Assembly (NCBI GenBank): GCA_026710795.1 | Contig: JAPOQK010000038.1 | Location: 1 to 53,901 of the forward strand | Length of the DNA stretch: 53,901 bases | Reading direction: 5' to 3' | Source of the DNA: Candidatus Poribacteria bacterium | Lineage (GTDB): Bacteria; Poribacteria; WGA-4E; WGA-3G | In this document: positions 8,774 through 18,581 of the stretch, one piece after another | Numbering within the stretch: the stretch's first letter is position 1 | Layout of the letters: every line of letters starts with the position of its first letter | The notes under the pieces: generated by a model | Databases searched by the model: none | What the model was told of the DNA's origin: nothing | What the model saw: only the letters and a program-made list of their open reading frames with translations | Made by a program: the position numbers and the translations under genes

Positions 8774-9024
8774 TTAGGAACCAATTGGTCGTTCATATTC
8801 ATCGTGTTTACCAATTCATACCCAGGTGAAGTCATTTCTATCTTTAATAGCAAGTGCTCTGTAATCTTGTCCTACGCGGACAGACCAAAACTTGCCAACT
8901 TTTTTGAAATGTAGAGACCCGTATTGTGGATTTACTTTGAGGAGATCGAAATTCTGTCTTGCAGTCTTTTGTACAGATTGAGGTAGTTGGTAAAATAATC
9001 TCCAGAAACGAGAAGTCGTTTTAT
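8774..9024 (-). pseudogene. RelE/ParE-type toxin gene, inactivated
   Basis: Directly after the antitoxin stop codon, the minus strand reads KTTSRFWRLFYQLPQSVQKT, then NPQYGSLHFKKVGKFWSVRVG and DYRALAIKDRNDFTWV, a recognisable RelE/ParE-superfamily toxin of about 84 residues. It then meets an in-frame TGA (8816-8818) where the family has Trp, and continues in frame as IGKHDEYERPIGS to a stop at 8774. The start is also damaged: the sequence is ataaaacg where atgaaaacg would restore M-K-T. Both lesions point to loss of the toxin while the antitoxin stays intact. I read this directly from the nucleotides. Confidence 0.8.
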
Positions 9025-9028
9025 GTAA

Positions 9029-9229
9029 TTAAAGGTCCTTCAATGTTCCCTTTTCTTTTTCTTCAAGAGCTTCTGCAACCAAAAAGTCCAATTTCCCTGC
9101 ATCCGAATCTGCTTCAATCTCCTGGTCCCAATTATCCCAATCTAATTCGCTGAACCACTTTCGCAATTGTAGGTATTCAACTTGAGGTAGTGCAAGAATC
9201 TCTTGCTGGATTTTCACAAGACTTGACAT
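9029..9229 (-). CDS. Antitoxin-like small protein of a type II TA pair
   Basis: This 66 aa protein (SLVKIQQEILALPQVEYLQL, then WFSELDWDNWDQEIEADS and GKLDFLVAEALEEKEKG) is of the type commonly found immediately upstream of RelE/ParE-like toxins. A good ribosome binding site (aaaggag) precedes the ATG at 9229. The acidic C-terminal half would form the toxin-binding helix. It is followed at once by the decayed toxin reading frame at 8774-9024, so it is probably an orphan antitoxin now. It may still repress its promoter or neutralise homologous toxins elsewhere. Confidence 0.75.
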   Translation of the reverse strand: MSSLVKIQQEILALPQVEYLQLRKWFSELDWDNWDQEIEADSDAGKLDFLVAEALEEKEKGTLKDL

Positions 9230-9431
9230 AGTAAATTCTCCTTTAGTTAATTGATAGACAGGAAGAATGTTACATAATTTTGACTATAGTAATTAAAACA
9301 TACGGCAAACCTATTAGCAAACACTATTACAATATCTGAAACCCATGTCAAATTGTATACTACAGTATTATTACCTATACCATCAAAATTGACTTCTGGT
9401 AGCAAAATGCAACATATAGGAGGCACAACTA

Positions 9432-10448
9432 ATGGCAGTAGAGAGATTCTTGACAGCAGAACAGAGTGTTCAACACCTTCTTAATACTTCACCACAATAT
9501 CACTTCAACGGCACTACGAAACCGGAATACAGAGAATGGAGAAAAAAGTTCAGACGCAACATAGTTCGTTACTTAGGTCCAAAACCTGATCCTGTCCCGT
9601 TGGAGATAGAAACCTTAGAACAGGTACATCAAGATGGGTATACACGTGAAAAGATATTATTCAATCCAGATGGATTTTCATCAATTCCTGCCTATGTCCT
9701 AATACCTGACAGTGCAAGTGAAGACAATCCTGCACCGGCTGTTCTATGTGCACATGGGCATGGTGTTGGAAAAGATGGTGCAGTCGGCATCGTAGAGGAT
9801 TATCAGAAACAGTATGCCGTGGAATTGGCAAAACGTGGGTTTGTTACAATGGCACCGGATTGGCGGTGCTTCGGGGAGCGGAAAGACAGAGATGAATGGG
9901 TGCGTCGTCCCGGTAGAGATGGATGTAATGCTGCCTATTTCGCACTCGGATATTTCGGCTATCAACTGCTGCAACTTAACGTTGCAGACGGACAACGTTG
10001 CTTAGATTATTTACAGTCTCGTCCTGAAGTGGATAGCAACCGTTTGGGATGTATGGGATGTTCGTTTGGTGGAACGATGACAACCTATATTTCCGCATTT
10101 GATAGACGTGTGAAGGCAGCAGTTATTGTATGCTATCTAAGCACTCTCATGGATGCGTTGGGTGATCGTGGGCGCGGAAATACCTGCGGGTCACAGTTTA
10201 TGTTTGGGTTACGTGCTGCAGGAGAGATTTCAGACGTAGCAGGACTTATCGCACCACGTTCATGCATGGTGCAAATCGGTTCTGATGATCGATGCTTTAT
10301 TGAAGACGATGCGTTGGCTGCGTTTGAACATTTGGATAAAATATACACTGCATGCGGCAAACGCGATCGCTTGGTGTTAGATCATTTTCAAGGTGAACAT
10401 GAGATTAACCTTGAACCGGGGATTGCATTTTTGGAACAGCATTTGTAG
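9432..10448 (+). CDS. Alpha/beta hydrolase, dienelactone-hydrolase/acetylxylan-esterase-like
   Basis: This 338 aa protein starts 7 nt after aggagg. The core shows VLCAHGHGVGKDG (oxyanion region, about residue 100), the nucleophile elbow GCMGCSFGGTMTTY (Ser in CSFGG, about residue 213), the acid region GSDDRCFIEDD, and the catalytic His in FQGEHEIN near the C-terminus. This triad order is that of cytoplasmic carboxylesterases that deacylate sugars or open lactones. There is no signal peptide. It stands alone on the plus strand between the TA remnant and the convergent lysA region. Family is secure, substrate unknown. Confidence 0.85.
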   Translation: MAVERFLTAEQSVQHLLNTSPQYHFNGTTKPEYREWRKKFRRNIVRYLGPKPDPVPLEIETLEQVHQDGYTREKILFNPDGFSSIPAYVLIPDSASEDNPAPAVLCAHGHGVGKDGAVGIVEDYQKQYAVELAKRGFVTMAPDWRCFGERKDRDEWVRRPGRDGCNAAYFALGYFGYQLLQLNVADGQRCLDYLQSRPEVDSNRLGCMGCSFGGTMTTYISAFDRRVKAAVIVCYLSTLMDALGDRGRGNTCGSQFMFGLRAAGEISDVAGLIAPRSCMVQIGSDDRCFIEDDALAAFEHLDKIYTACGKRDRLVLDHFQGEHEINLEPGIAFLEQHL

Positions 10449-10453
10449 TATTT

Positions 10454-10600
10454 TTATACATCAAACAACCGCAGATAATCCTCAAGTGTCTCAACCCTTC
10501 GGATACAAGCCAGTTTGTCACCATTAACAAGATATTCTGGTGGACGCATTTTCAGGTTATAGTATGAACCCATCGCATAGTCGCATACACCAATATCATA
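10454..10600 (-). pseudogene. Duplicated 3' end of lysA (remnant)
   Basis: The minus strand reads [20 protein letters not shown], then [15 protein letters not shown] and EDYLRLFDV with a stop at 10454. This is the C-terminal ~45 residues of the diaminopimelate decarboxylase encoded at 10920-12161, at about 86% nucleotide identity over roughly 115 bp by eye. The segment matching SGAYCH of the intact gene is deleted. There is no start, so it is a gene fragment. It forms a direct repeat with the real lysA end at 10920-11060, and the DUF2283 gene lies between the two. Confidence 0.85.
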
Positions 10601-10629
10601 TATCACAATCCTACACATTCATGAAATAA

Positions 10630-10863
10630 TTAGGAGAAATCAATTTTTTCAATACTATTCTCAATTTGACAGGGGAGTTGACTAAGAATCAATTTCTCCA
10701 TGTCAACTTTATGACTTGCATTATCAATATCAATCCCAACAAGTCTTCCATCGGCATCATAATCAAGCAAGACACCTTCGGAGATTTCTTGACTTTCTAC
10801 ACTTGGTTGCTCAGACAAATTGATATACAACGAGTCAGTATCTGGATAATAGTTTAGCCTCAT
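10630..10863 (-). CDS. DUF2283 domain protein
   Basis: This 77 aa protein has the DUF2283 signature: YYPDTDSLYINLSEQPS, EISEGVLLDYD and GRLVGIDIDNAS. Such proteins usually sit just downstream of a small partner gene (often DUF4258) in TA-like pairs; their function is unproven. Its ATG overlaps a TGA (10860-10862) that ends a short frame, apparently the truncated partner. The gene and partner remnant lie between two copies of the lysA 3' end. Confidence 0.8.
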   Translation of the reverse strand: MRLNYYPDTDSLYINLSEQPSVESQEISEGVLLDYDADGRLVGIDIDNASHKVDMEKLILSQLPCQIENSIEKIDFS

Positions 10864-10919
10864 GGTTTGAACCTTGGATGTGGAAAGGTTGCAACTGCTC
10901 GAATTATTGTACCCACACC
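10860..10919 (-). pseudogene. C-terminal remnant of a gene coupled to DUF2283
   Basis: Immediately after the lysA stop (10920-10922) an open frame reads GVGTIIRAVATFPHPRFKP and ends at TGA 10860-10862, overlapping the DUF2283 start as ATGA. Coupled overlaps of this kind are usual for a partner gene upstream of DUF2283. Only about 19 codons remain and the rest appears replaced by lysA. Identity as a DUF4258-type protein is a guess from gene-pair convention. Confidence 0.4.
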
Positions 10920-12212
<1,293 letters not shown>

Positions 12213-12229
12213 TCATTCATGTTCTAAAC

Positions 12230-13375
12230 TTAATACTCACGTTTGTGCCAGTCATCTTCCCATAGGTTGAAGGACCCTTCACGATACGGATGTGCAGCAA
12301 TCAAGTCCTCATTCAATTCCATACCAAGACCTGGTCCATTAGGTAGACTGAAGTAACCATCTATAACCTCTGGACATCCGGTAGCAGCTTCCTTAACCCA
12401 AGCTTCAGAGAAATCATTGAAGTGTTCCTGAATTTTGAAGTTAGTTGTGCATGCAGCGAAATGCAATGCTGTTGCAGTAGAAACTGGACCACCGACGTTA
12501 TGAGGAGCAACTGTCATATAACACATATCACCCATCGCAGCGATTTTCTTTGTTTCCAAAAACCCACCTGTTTGCGTAATATCCGGTTGTAGAATGTCTG
12601 CTGCTTGTAGGTTAATCAGTTCACGATACTCATATTTATTGTGAAGTCGTTCCCCAGTGGCAACCGGTAGGTTGATACTATCTGATGCTTTGGCAAGTGC
12701 TGCGATATTATCTGGTGGCACGGGTTCCTCAACCCAACTCGGCTTATACTGTTCCAACTCCGCAGCAATTTCTATTGCAGTGTAAGGACTAAACCGTCCA
12801 TGCATCTCAACAAGTATTTCAACATCAGGACCAACAGCATCCCGTACGGATTCCACAAGTGACACTGATTTCAATTTTTCCTCATAAGAAAGTTCATAAT
12901 AACCTGCTCCAAAAGGATCAAATTTGAGTGCCTTATAGCCTTTTTCAATCACTTTTTTGGCAGCTGCGTGAAACTCCTCAGGTGAACGTTCAACGCGATA
13001 CCATCCGTTAGCATAAGCCTTGATTTTATCTCTGCAAGCACCCCCAAGCAGACGATATACCGGTTGATTCAACGCTTTTCCAATAATATCCCAACACGCA
13101 ATTTCAATCACACTAATTCCTGTAGCCACAATCTCGCCTGCACGACCATAATCATCGCGAAACATCCGTTGGTAAAGGTCTTCTGTATTGAACGGGTCGC
13201 TTCCAATGACGTGCCTACGTTTTGCACCATCAATATATGCCACAAGTGCATCCGTGCGATTGTTCATCCGCACTTCGCTAATACCTATTAATCCTTCATC
13301 AGTCTCAACTTTGACAAATGTAAGATTCCGCCAACTGGTACCCATCACAAGAGTAATAACATCAGTAATCTTCAT
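12230..13375 (-). CDS. Mandelate racemase/muconate lactonizing enzyme family dehydratase
   Basis: This 381 aa enolase-superfamily enzyme has the N-terminal capping domain and a TIM barrel. Metal ligands appear as E190 in VEMHGR, E216 in WVEEPVP and E242 in ATGERL. Candidate catalytic residues are H192, D265 in DILQPDITQTGG and H292 in APHNVGGPVS. This layout is that of MR-subgroup sugar-acid dehydratases such as galactonate dehydratase, which remove water from aldonic acids. Its start is 2 nt after the stop of the upstream sulfatase gene, so they are co-transcribed. The exact sugar acid cannot be set from sequence. Confidence 0.88.
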   Translation of the reverse strand: MKITDVITLVMGTSWRNLTFVKVETDEGLIGISEVRMNNRTDALVAYIDGAKRRHVIGSDPFNTEDLYQRMFRDDYGRAGEIVATGISVIEIACWDIIGKALNQPVYRLLGGACRDKIKAYANGWYRVERSPEEFHAAAKKVIEKGYKALKFDPFGAGYYELSYEEKLKSVSLVESVRDAVGPDVEILVEMHGRFSPYTAIEIAAELEQYKPSWVEEPVPPDNIAALAKASDSINLPVATGERLHNKYEYRELINLQAADILQPDITQTGGFLETKKIAAMGDMCYMTVAPHNVGGPVSTATALHFAACTTNFKIQEHFNDFSEAWVKEAATGCPEVIDGYFSLPNGPGLGMELNEDLIAAHPYREGSFNLWEDDWHKREY

Positions 13376-13377
13376 AG

Positions 13378-14745
13378 TTAACTTCTCGCTTCTCCTTCTG
13401 ACACTCTGCGTTGTCCACTGCCTTTTTGTGGTTCTGGTTCTATAGTCGGTGCTTCTTCTCCCGCATCCACCATTCTACGTAATAATCGTTCTCGCATCAT
13501 CTCTGCGACATTTTCATGAGAACGCAAACCGATTAGATTACGCAACTCATAAGGGTCAGCATGAAGGTCGTAGAGGTATTGATCAACATATACATCTGAA
13601 CCAGCACCTTTTCCACCACCCTTATTAGGAGCATCAACGCCATATTTCCACCGTTGTGTGCGCACCGCACGACCTACCTGTGCTTCACTTATTTGGACAA
13701 ACACTTCTTCCTGCCATTCCTCAGTTTCACCGCGCAAGAGTGGTAATATAGAAGCACCCTGCATTTCATCTGGCACATCCAGACCTGCAGCATCCAATAG
13801 TGTTGGTGGAAGGTCAACAAGACTTACAAGTTGTTGGATCTGTCCACCTCCGATGAAACCTGGACCGTGGAAGGCGGTTGGCACACGAATAGAACTTTCG
13901 TGGCATGAACGCTTATATTCACTATTGCGCGTTTTGAAATGACACCCATGATCAGAGGTAAACAGAATAATGGTATTGTCAAGTAGGTCGAGGCTTTTGA
14001 GCGTATCTAATAGTCTACCGAGTGCTTCATCAAGTCTTTTCACCATACCGTAATAGCCACCTAAGTGTTGATGTGTTGAACCTCCAAGCGCAGCAAGATC
14101 AGGTGGAACCCATTTACCGGTATACCTTTCTCTGTAACCATCAGGGGGTGGATAATCATCGAGATGGTTTTGATGATGCGGTTCTATGTATGATGTAAAT
14201 AAATAGAAAGGATCACTTTTATGTTGATCGACATAACGAATTACGGCATCGGTCAATGCGTCAACACGATAACCGGGTAAGTCAACTGGTTCGCAGTCGT
14301 TATCAAATAACCTTGTCTGGTAGGCATCAGAGGTCATTTCCAACACATTTGATGCTAACCAGTAATCATATCCTCCACGATGTTCTGGAGGAACAGGTCC
14401 CGGTCCAGTACCGCCTGAATATAGATGCCATTTTCCAATGTATCCAGTGGCATAACCAGCATCTCCGAAGTGATGTGCAAGAGTCTTGAGATTTGGGGAT
14501 AAAGGTATTCCGTTTCGGTAGCATCCTGTTGTGGTAGCGTATAAACCTGTTTGTAGACATGAACGCGCGGGTCCACAGACAGGTTGGCACGTAAAAGAGC
14601 GGCGGACGTGTGTTCCGCGCTGTGCCATTCTGTCGAAATTTGGCATCAAGTCCAGCGGATTACCGTGCAAGCCGGATGTGTCCCACCGTTGTTGGTCTGT
14701 GAAAAAGACAATGACATTCGGTTGATTGGAGTCGGTTTGGGGCAT
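13378..14745 (-). CDS. Type I sulfatase (formylglycine-dependent)
   Basis: I place the start at 14745 (MPQTDSNQPNVIV), 455 aa, because an agagga ribosome binding site precedes it; the 30-codon upstream extension looks non-coding. The sulfatase signature VCGPARSCLQTG contains C57 in CxPxR, the cysteine converted to formylglycine. Metal-site segments VIVFFTDQQRWD and LFTSDHGCHFKTR are present. There is no clear signal peptide, suggesting cytoplasmic action on an imported substrate, though C57-type sulfatases are often exported. It is coupled to the dehydratase gene downstream. A maturase gene is not in the window. The substrate is unknown, probably a sulfated carbohydrate. Confidence 0.92.
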   Translation of the reverse strand: MPQTDSNQPNVIVFFTDQQRWDTSGLHGNPLDLMPNFDRMAQRGTHVRRSFTCQPVCGPARSCLQTGLYATTTGCYRNGIPLSPNLKTLAHHFGDAGYATGYIGKWHLYSGGTGPGPVPPEHRGGYDYWLASNVLEMTSDAYQTRLFDNDCEPVDLPGYRVDALTDAVIRYVDQHKSDPFYLFTSYIEPHHQNHLDDYPPPDGYRERYTGKWVPPDLAALGGSTHQHLGGYYGMVKRLDEALGRLLDTLKSLDLLDNTIILFTSDHGCHFKTRNSEYKRSCHESSIRVPTAFHGPGFIGGGQIQQLVSLVDLPPTLLDAAGLDVPDEMQGASILPLLRGETEEWQEEVFVQISEAQVGRAVRTQRWKYGVDAPNKGGGKGAGSDVYVDQYLYDLHADPYELRNLIGLRSHENVAEMMRERLLRRMVDAGEEAPTIEPEPQKGSGQRRVSEGEARS

Positions 14746-14839
14746 ATATTCGTTTCCTCTCTGTTCTATATAAACTAAACATATTTTAAAGATAAACCTG
14801 ATTGATGTCAAGCAGAAATCAATCCTAAGATTCATGTGT

Positions 14840-15090
14840 CAGGGTTATTTAGTTATCGGTTTTTTCAGATATATTTTCACAATTCAATATAATTTCTTGT
14901 AGGTCGGATAGAGAGAAGCGAAATCTATATCTGTTAATTTAGCGTTACATTGTTCATCAGTATGTGCTAATAATTGTGACTTTTTGCACGTCACTGTGAC
15001 GTTTTGCATCCAGTCAGGATAAGGAATGTGACGCGAATTTCGCTTTTTTTAATTTGCTCCTTTTTGGTCCTTTTCTTTTCTTGACCTACC
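14840..15090 (-). repeat. Dispersed ~250 bp repeat, copy B (inverted relative to copy A)
   Basis: The reverse complement matches 233-535 from end to end, but lacks the ~50 bp hairpin of copy A and keeps only a single arm (cttgtaggtcgg at about 14897-14908). On the plus strand, gcgaatttcgc followed by eight T residues (15033-15050) could act as a weak intrinsic terminator. The two copies face each other across about 14.3 kb and could recombine to invert that segment. Confidence 0.75.
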
Positions 15091-15340
15091 TTCACAATTT
15101 GTAAGACATGAAACTTAGAAAACCCATATACAGTCACTTAGGCACAAAAACCAAGCATTACACACTTGGTGAATTTGTGTTTATACCTCATTCTAACGTA
15201 TCTCAACTCGTGCCACAGATATAATCCTATATTCTAAACATACGTTAATTATATACTATCTTTTTGTGTGTGTCAAATTAAAAAGTGAAATGTTCTATTG
15301 GATATATATTGGTATTTTATTCGTATATTAGATTGTATTT

Positions 15341-15405
15341 GTCTGAACCAAGATTTACAGGATTGCTTCGTATATAAGACCAATCCTGAAAATCCTGGTT
15401 CAGAT
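15341..15405. repeat. 24 bp imperfect inverted repeat element
   Basis: The left arm at 15342-15365 and the right arm at 15381-15404 (caatcctgaaaatcctggtt plus caga) are complementary with two mismatches, separated by 15 nt. One arm recurs at 6660-6684, so this is a dispersed element. Palindromes built on the ctgaaccaggattt core are common intergenic repeats in such genomes; the function is unknown. Confidence 0.7.
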
Positions 15406-15431
15406 TAATAATACACAATTTTGAATGGAAA

Positions 15432-16886
15432 CTATTCACCCGGGTAGAGTCTACCGAAATATGTTGAGTATCCCTCTGGACCGGGATATCCATCAAAGAA
15501 AGAAACACCGGTTGGAAATTCAGCCTCACCACCACTTCGTAACCACATCATCAAAGCAGGATCAATACCGCGCTGTCCAATCTCCTCAACTGCAGCAGCA
15601 TGTAGTTTTGCCACGACATCTTGATGTTGATCTTGAACATATTCTATTGAACCGAGTTTAATCAGTTTAGAGTTTTCCGGTTTTGCTGATACCTCTATGT
15701 TCCAATCTTGGTCAAAGGCTGTAAAGAGGGTGCCTTTTGTTCTTTTACCTGCTTGTGTCCAATTCTGGATGCTGCCACCTGATAGTGCAATCTCTCTTTC
15801 ACCAGATTTCCCTTCACGGGCAGGAGTTAAAAAGTCATGTCCTTCAAGTCCATCCGGACGGTCTACACCAAGAATATTCAATATTGTTGGGTAGAAATCT
15901 TGGGGTTGGACAATAACGTTACTACGTCCTGTATCCCCTTCAGGTAAACGGACAAAGAGAGGAACGTGTCCCTCCTGTTCACGAACTGGTTGTCCTTTTC
16001 CAAAAGAACCACGGTCACCGACATTCGTACCGTGGTCACCTGTAAGAATAACTGCGGTATTTTTATCAAGTCCTGTGGATTCAAGCGCGTCCACAAACTC
16101 ACCGAAACAGTGATCCATCCATGTTAATTTAGCAGCATATTGATCTTTAATATGTTGCCTCGCCGCATCAGAGAGGGTTTGTTTGTTTCTACCGCCAAGA
16201 CTGCGAGGGTCAATATTGCCATCATAACCGGGACGTTTGTCATATTTTTTCATAAATTCCGGCGGAGCATCCCACGGTTCGTGCGGATCAAAGCAGTCAA
16301 CCCAAAGGAAGAAATTTTCTCTTTTTGCGTTATCTTTAAGGAATTGTGCTGCAGTGTTGAAGAGTTTCGCACAGTTCCAATCTTCAAGACTTTTGCGATT
16401 TCTGTTGGCACGCGCATAACTTCGCAGCATATTTGATTTAAATGCACCATCGTCAAGACAATCAAATAGTGGTTCTTTAACCCAATTGTCTGGCATTGGT
16501 ACGGTATCCATAATCCAGTCGCGGTCTACTTCAGCACCTCGAATAAAAGTCCATGCATGAAAGGGCCAATCAAAGTTATGTCCACCGTTTACAAGGTGAG
16601 GTGTGTCGTGAAGAAGCTGCGTAGCGTAACCCTGTTGTGCAAGTGTTCGTGGTAATGTCTGTCTTTCATGTCTAAGTGGTTTCCAAGCATGGAAGGGGGC
16701 ACCATATTGTCCCGTAATAACATCTGTGCGATAGGGTATTGTTGGGAAACTTGCACAAAAAGCACGATCAAATGCCCAAGCTTTTGATGCAAATCTGTCA
16801 ATGTTTGGTGTTTCTATCCAGTCATTTCCGTTTGCACCGATATAGTCATAACGTAAAGTATCAATAACGATAAATGCTACATTCAT
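15432..16886 (-). CDS. Sulfatase-like alkaline phosphatase superfamily protein with Thr at the nucleophile position
   Basis: I start at 16886 (MNVAFIVIDTLRYDYIG) because ggag lies 7 nt upstream, giving 484 aa. Metal-binding segments VIDTLRYD (D9) and LTGDHGTNVGDRG are those of the sulfatase fold. At the catalytic position the sequence is SFPTIPYRTDVITG: the CxPxR motif reads T49-I-P-Y-R53, so no cysteine or serine is available for formylglycine formation. Threonine nucleophiles occur in related phosphonate or phosphodiester hydrolases. A true sulfatase is therefore doubtful. It is the last gene of the minus-strand run with two PhyH genes, 43 bp after the first. Confidence 0.85.
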   Translation of the reverse strand: MNVAFIVIDTLRYDYIGANGNDWIETPNIDRFASKAWAFDRAFCASFPTIPYRTDVITGQYGAPFHAWKPLRHERQTLPRTLAQQGYATQLLHDTPHLVNGGHNFDWPFHAWTFIRGAEVDRDWIMDTVPMPDNWVKEPLFDCLDDGAFKSNMLRSYARANRNRKSLEDWNCAKLFNTAAQFLKDNAKRENFFLWVDCFDPHEPWDAPPEFMKKYDKRPGYDGNIDPRSLGGRNKQTLSDAARQHIKDQYAAKLTWMDHCFGEFVDALESTGLDKNTAVILTGDHGTNVGDRGSFGKGQPVREQEGHVPLFVRLPEGDTGRSNVIVQPQDFYPTILNILGVDRPDGLEGHDFLTPAREGKSGEREIALSGGSIQNWTQAGKRTKGTLFTAFDQDWNIEVSAKPENSKLIKLGSIEYVQDQHQDVVAKLHAAAVEEIGQRGIDPALMMWLRSGGEAEFPTGVSFFDGYPGPEGYSTYFGRLYPGE

Positions 16887-16928
16887 ATATGATCTCCATT
16901 TGTAATGGCACAATGTTGTACCTATAAA

Positions 16929-17675
16929 TTACCATTTTGGAATTGCACCGAGCAGCAACTTTTGCTGTGGTGTTCCTTCTTCACGTAGTCGTGTGACGCG
17001 TGGTCCATCAAAAGGTTCGCGAGATTTCATCCAAGCATTCTGATAACACATAAGACAAACGCGACGTCGTTCTGATGAGGTGTTTGCTGCACCACGATGC
17101 CATGTCCATCCATCAAACATAACCGCTTGCCCTGGAGAAACTAAAACGCGTTTTTCATCGGGGAGTTGAACTGGGGATGGTGGTGGACGAAATGGTGCTC
17201 TATGACTACCGGGTTGGATTACTGTGGGTCCAGTTTCATCTGTAATTTCATCCAGATAGTATCCACAGTTGATTTGTGCAGGCAGACTACCGTATGGTGT
17301 ACCGAATTGATCAACGGGCCAAGGACCATCTCTATGCCAGTTTTGGTCTTGGGTACCTGGTTCAGTAATACGTGCAGTTGCACTGTGTAATTGAACACAT
17401 GTGCCTAAAATCGCTTCCATCCGTTTCATCACAGGAGGATTGTCAAGCAGAAATGCAAACCTATCATCCTCTTCAAGCAATTCACCAATGAATTGACTCT
17501 TATTGTGACGCTCATAACTATCATCAAGTGCTTCACGCAACGACTCAATTTGCTCTGGTGTTGCAGCTTCATTGACAATAAGGTATCCCCATTTCAAGAA
17601 AAAGTTCACTTCTGCTTGTAATTCGTGATCAAGTTCCACATTCAAATGTGGAGGAACTACCGGTCCTTCAGCCAT
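16929..17675 (-). CDS. Phytanoyl-CoA dioxygenase (PhyH) family protein
   Basis: This 248 aa Fe(II)/2-oxoglutarate oxygenase has the HxD metal pair H114-R-D116 in WHRDGPW and a distal His in DGWTWHRGAANTS, followed by ERRRVCLMCYQ with the Arg that binds 2-oxoglutarate. The jelly-roll segments GPTVIQPGSHRAPF are typical. Such enzymes hydroxylate diverse small molecules; the CoA ester named in the family title is not implied. It starts 3 nt after the neighbouring PhyH stop, so the two are one transcription unit. Confidence 0.92.
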   Translation of the reverse strand: MAEGPVVPPHLNVELDHELQAEVNFFLKWGYLIVNEAATPEQIESLREALDDSYERHNKSQFIGELLEEDDRFAFLLDNPPVMKRMEAILGTCVQLHSATARITEPGTQDQNWHRDGPWPVDQFGTPYGSLPAQINCGYYLDEITDETGPTVIQPGSHRAPFRPPPSPVQLPDEKRVLVSPGQAVMFDGWTWHRGAANTSSERRRVCLMCYQNAWMKSREPFDGPRVTRLREEGTPQQKLLLGAIPKW

Positions 17676-17678
17676 CGA

Positions 17679-18503
17679 CTAATTCTCCTTTATAGCAGCA
17701 CGGTCAGCAGCAGCCCACTGTTCCCATCGTTCCTCATCGGAATGTAGAAAACCTGAGTTACATCGTGGTTGCAACTGTTCATCTACACCGAGAAGTCTCA
17801 TCAATTGGTGGTTGTTTGCTTCCCTTGCATCAGTAAGCAATTTCTGAGTGTGTGGTCCTGTATGATGATCAGTGTGTTTTAGCCAAGTTAGGTTATAGTA
17901 GATACTGAAAAAGTAACGTAGCTGCCCAGACGTATTTGGTGTGCCTGAATGGGCAAGACCGTTATGTGTAACGACTACATCTCCAGCCTTCATGTGTATA
18001 ATAGTTTCGTCAGGATGCGGTATTCCCCGGTCAGCATCGTCAATCGTCAATGGTGTTCGGTGTGAACCAACAATCACACGGAGAGGACCAAATTCATCGG
18101 TAAGGTCTTGAAGATATGATATTGCATTGACAGCATTCGGACGGTGATAAGCATCGGTAAATGGCACATGTGCCCACCGATCACGATGCCATCCTGATAC
18201 CCTGCCTTCAGCCTTTTCAGGTTCTATTGATGGAAATGCTGCAAGAGTGAGATTGTCTAACTGTACAAATGGTCCCATAACTTTTTCTATAAATTCAAGA
18301 ATTGTCGGATTAGAGACAGCAGACCACATCAGTTCTGGTGTTAATTCCAAGGTATTGCCAAACCATGTTTGACCATTGTGAGCAGCAGAGAGTTCCTTGT
18401 GTTTTTCTCTCCACAGTTGCATCTGCGGTTCGTCAAAAACTTTCTCAAAAATAGTGAAACCATCAGTCTTATAGGCTTCGAGTCGTTGTTCTATTGTAGG
18501 CAT
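17679..18503 (-). CDS. Phytanoyl-CoA dioxygenase (PhyH) family protein
   Basis: This 274 aa protein has the facial-triad motif H106-R-D108 in GWHRDRWAHVPF and the distal His region HNGLAHSGTPNTSGQLRYF, where the Arg should bind 2-oxoglutarate. GPLRVIVGSHRTPL is the usual strand before the distal His. It shares only the fold with the neighbouring PhyH at 16929-17675, so the two are not a recent duplication. It is in the same minus-strand run as a Gfo/Idh dehydrogenase and a third PhyH. Substrate unknown. Confidence 0.92.
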   Translation of the reverse strand: MPTIEQRLEAYKTDGFTIFEKVFDEPQMQLWREKHKELSAAHNGQTWFGNTLELTPELMWSAVSNPTILEFIEKVMGPFVQLDNLTLAAFPSIEPEKAEGRVSGWHRDRWAHVPFTDAYHRPNAVNAISYLQDLTDEFGPLRVIVGSHRTPLTIDDADRGIPHPDETIIHMKAGDVVVTHNGLAHSGTPNTSGQLRYFFSIYYNLTWLKHTDHHTGPHTQKLLTDAREANNHQLMRLLGVDEQLQPRCNSGFLHSDEERWEQWAAADRAAIKEN

Positions 18504-18581
18504 TGTTACGTTCCTAATTTATGCATAAACCGTATAGTAAGTGTCATACAACTATAGGATTATGATTGTTAGCAGGATATA

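Larger units (their letters stand above)
14746..15431. other. Long intergenic region holding two repeat elements
   Basis: These 686 bp contain repeat copy B (14840-15090) and the inverted-repeat element at 15341-15405. The remaining part (15091-15340) is AT-rich with no open frame that resembles a protein. Promoters for the sulfatase gene at 13378-14745 should lie at its left end. Confidence 0.6.
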
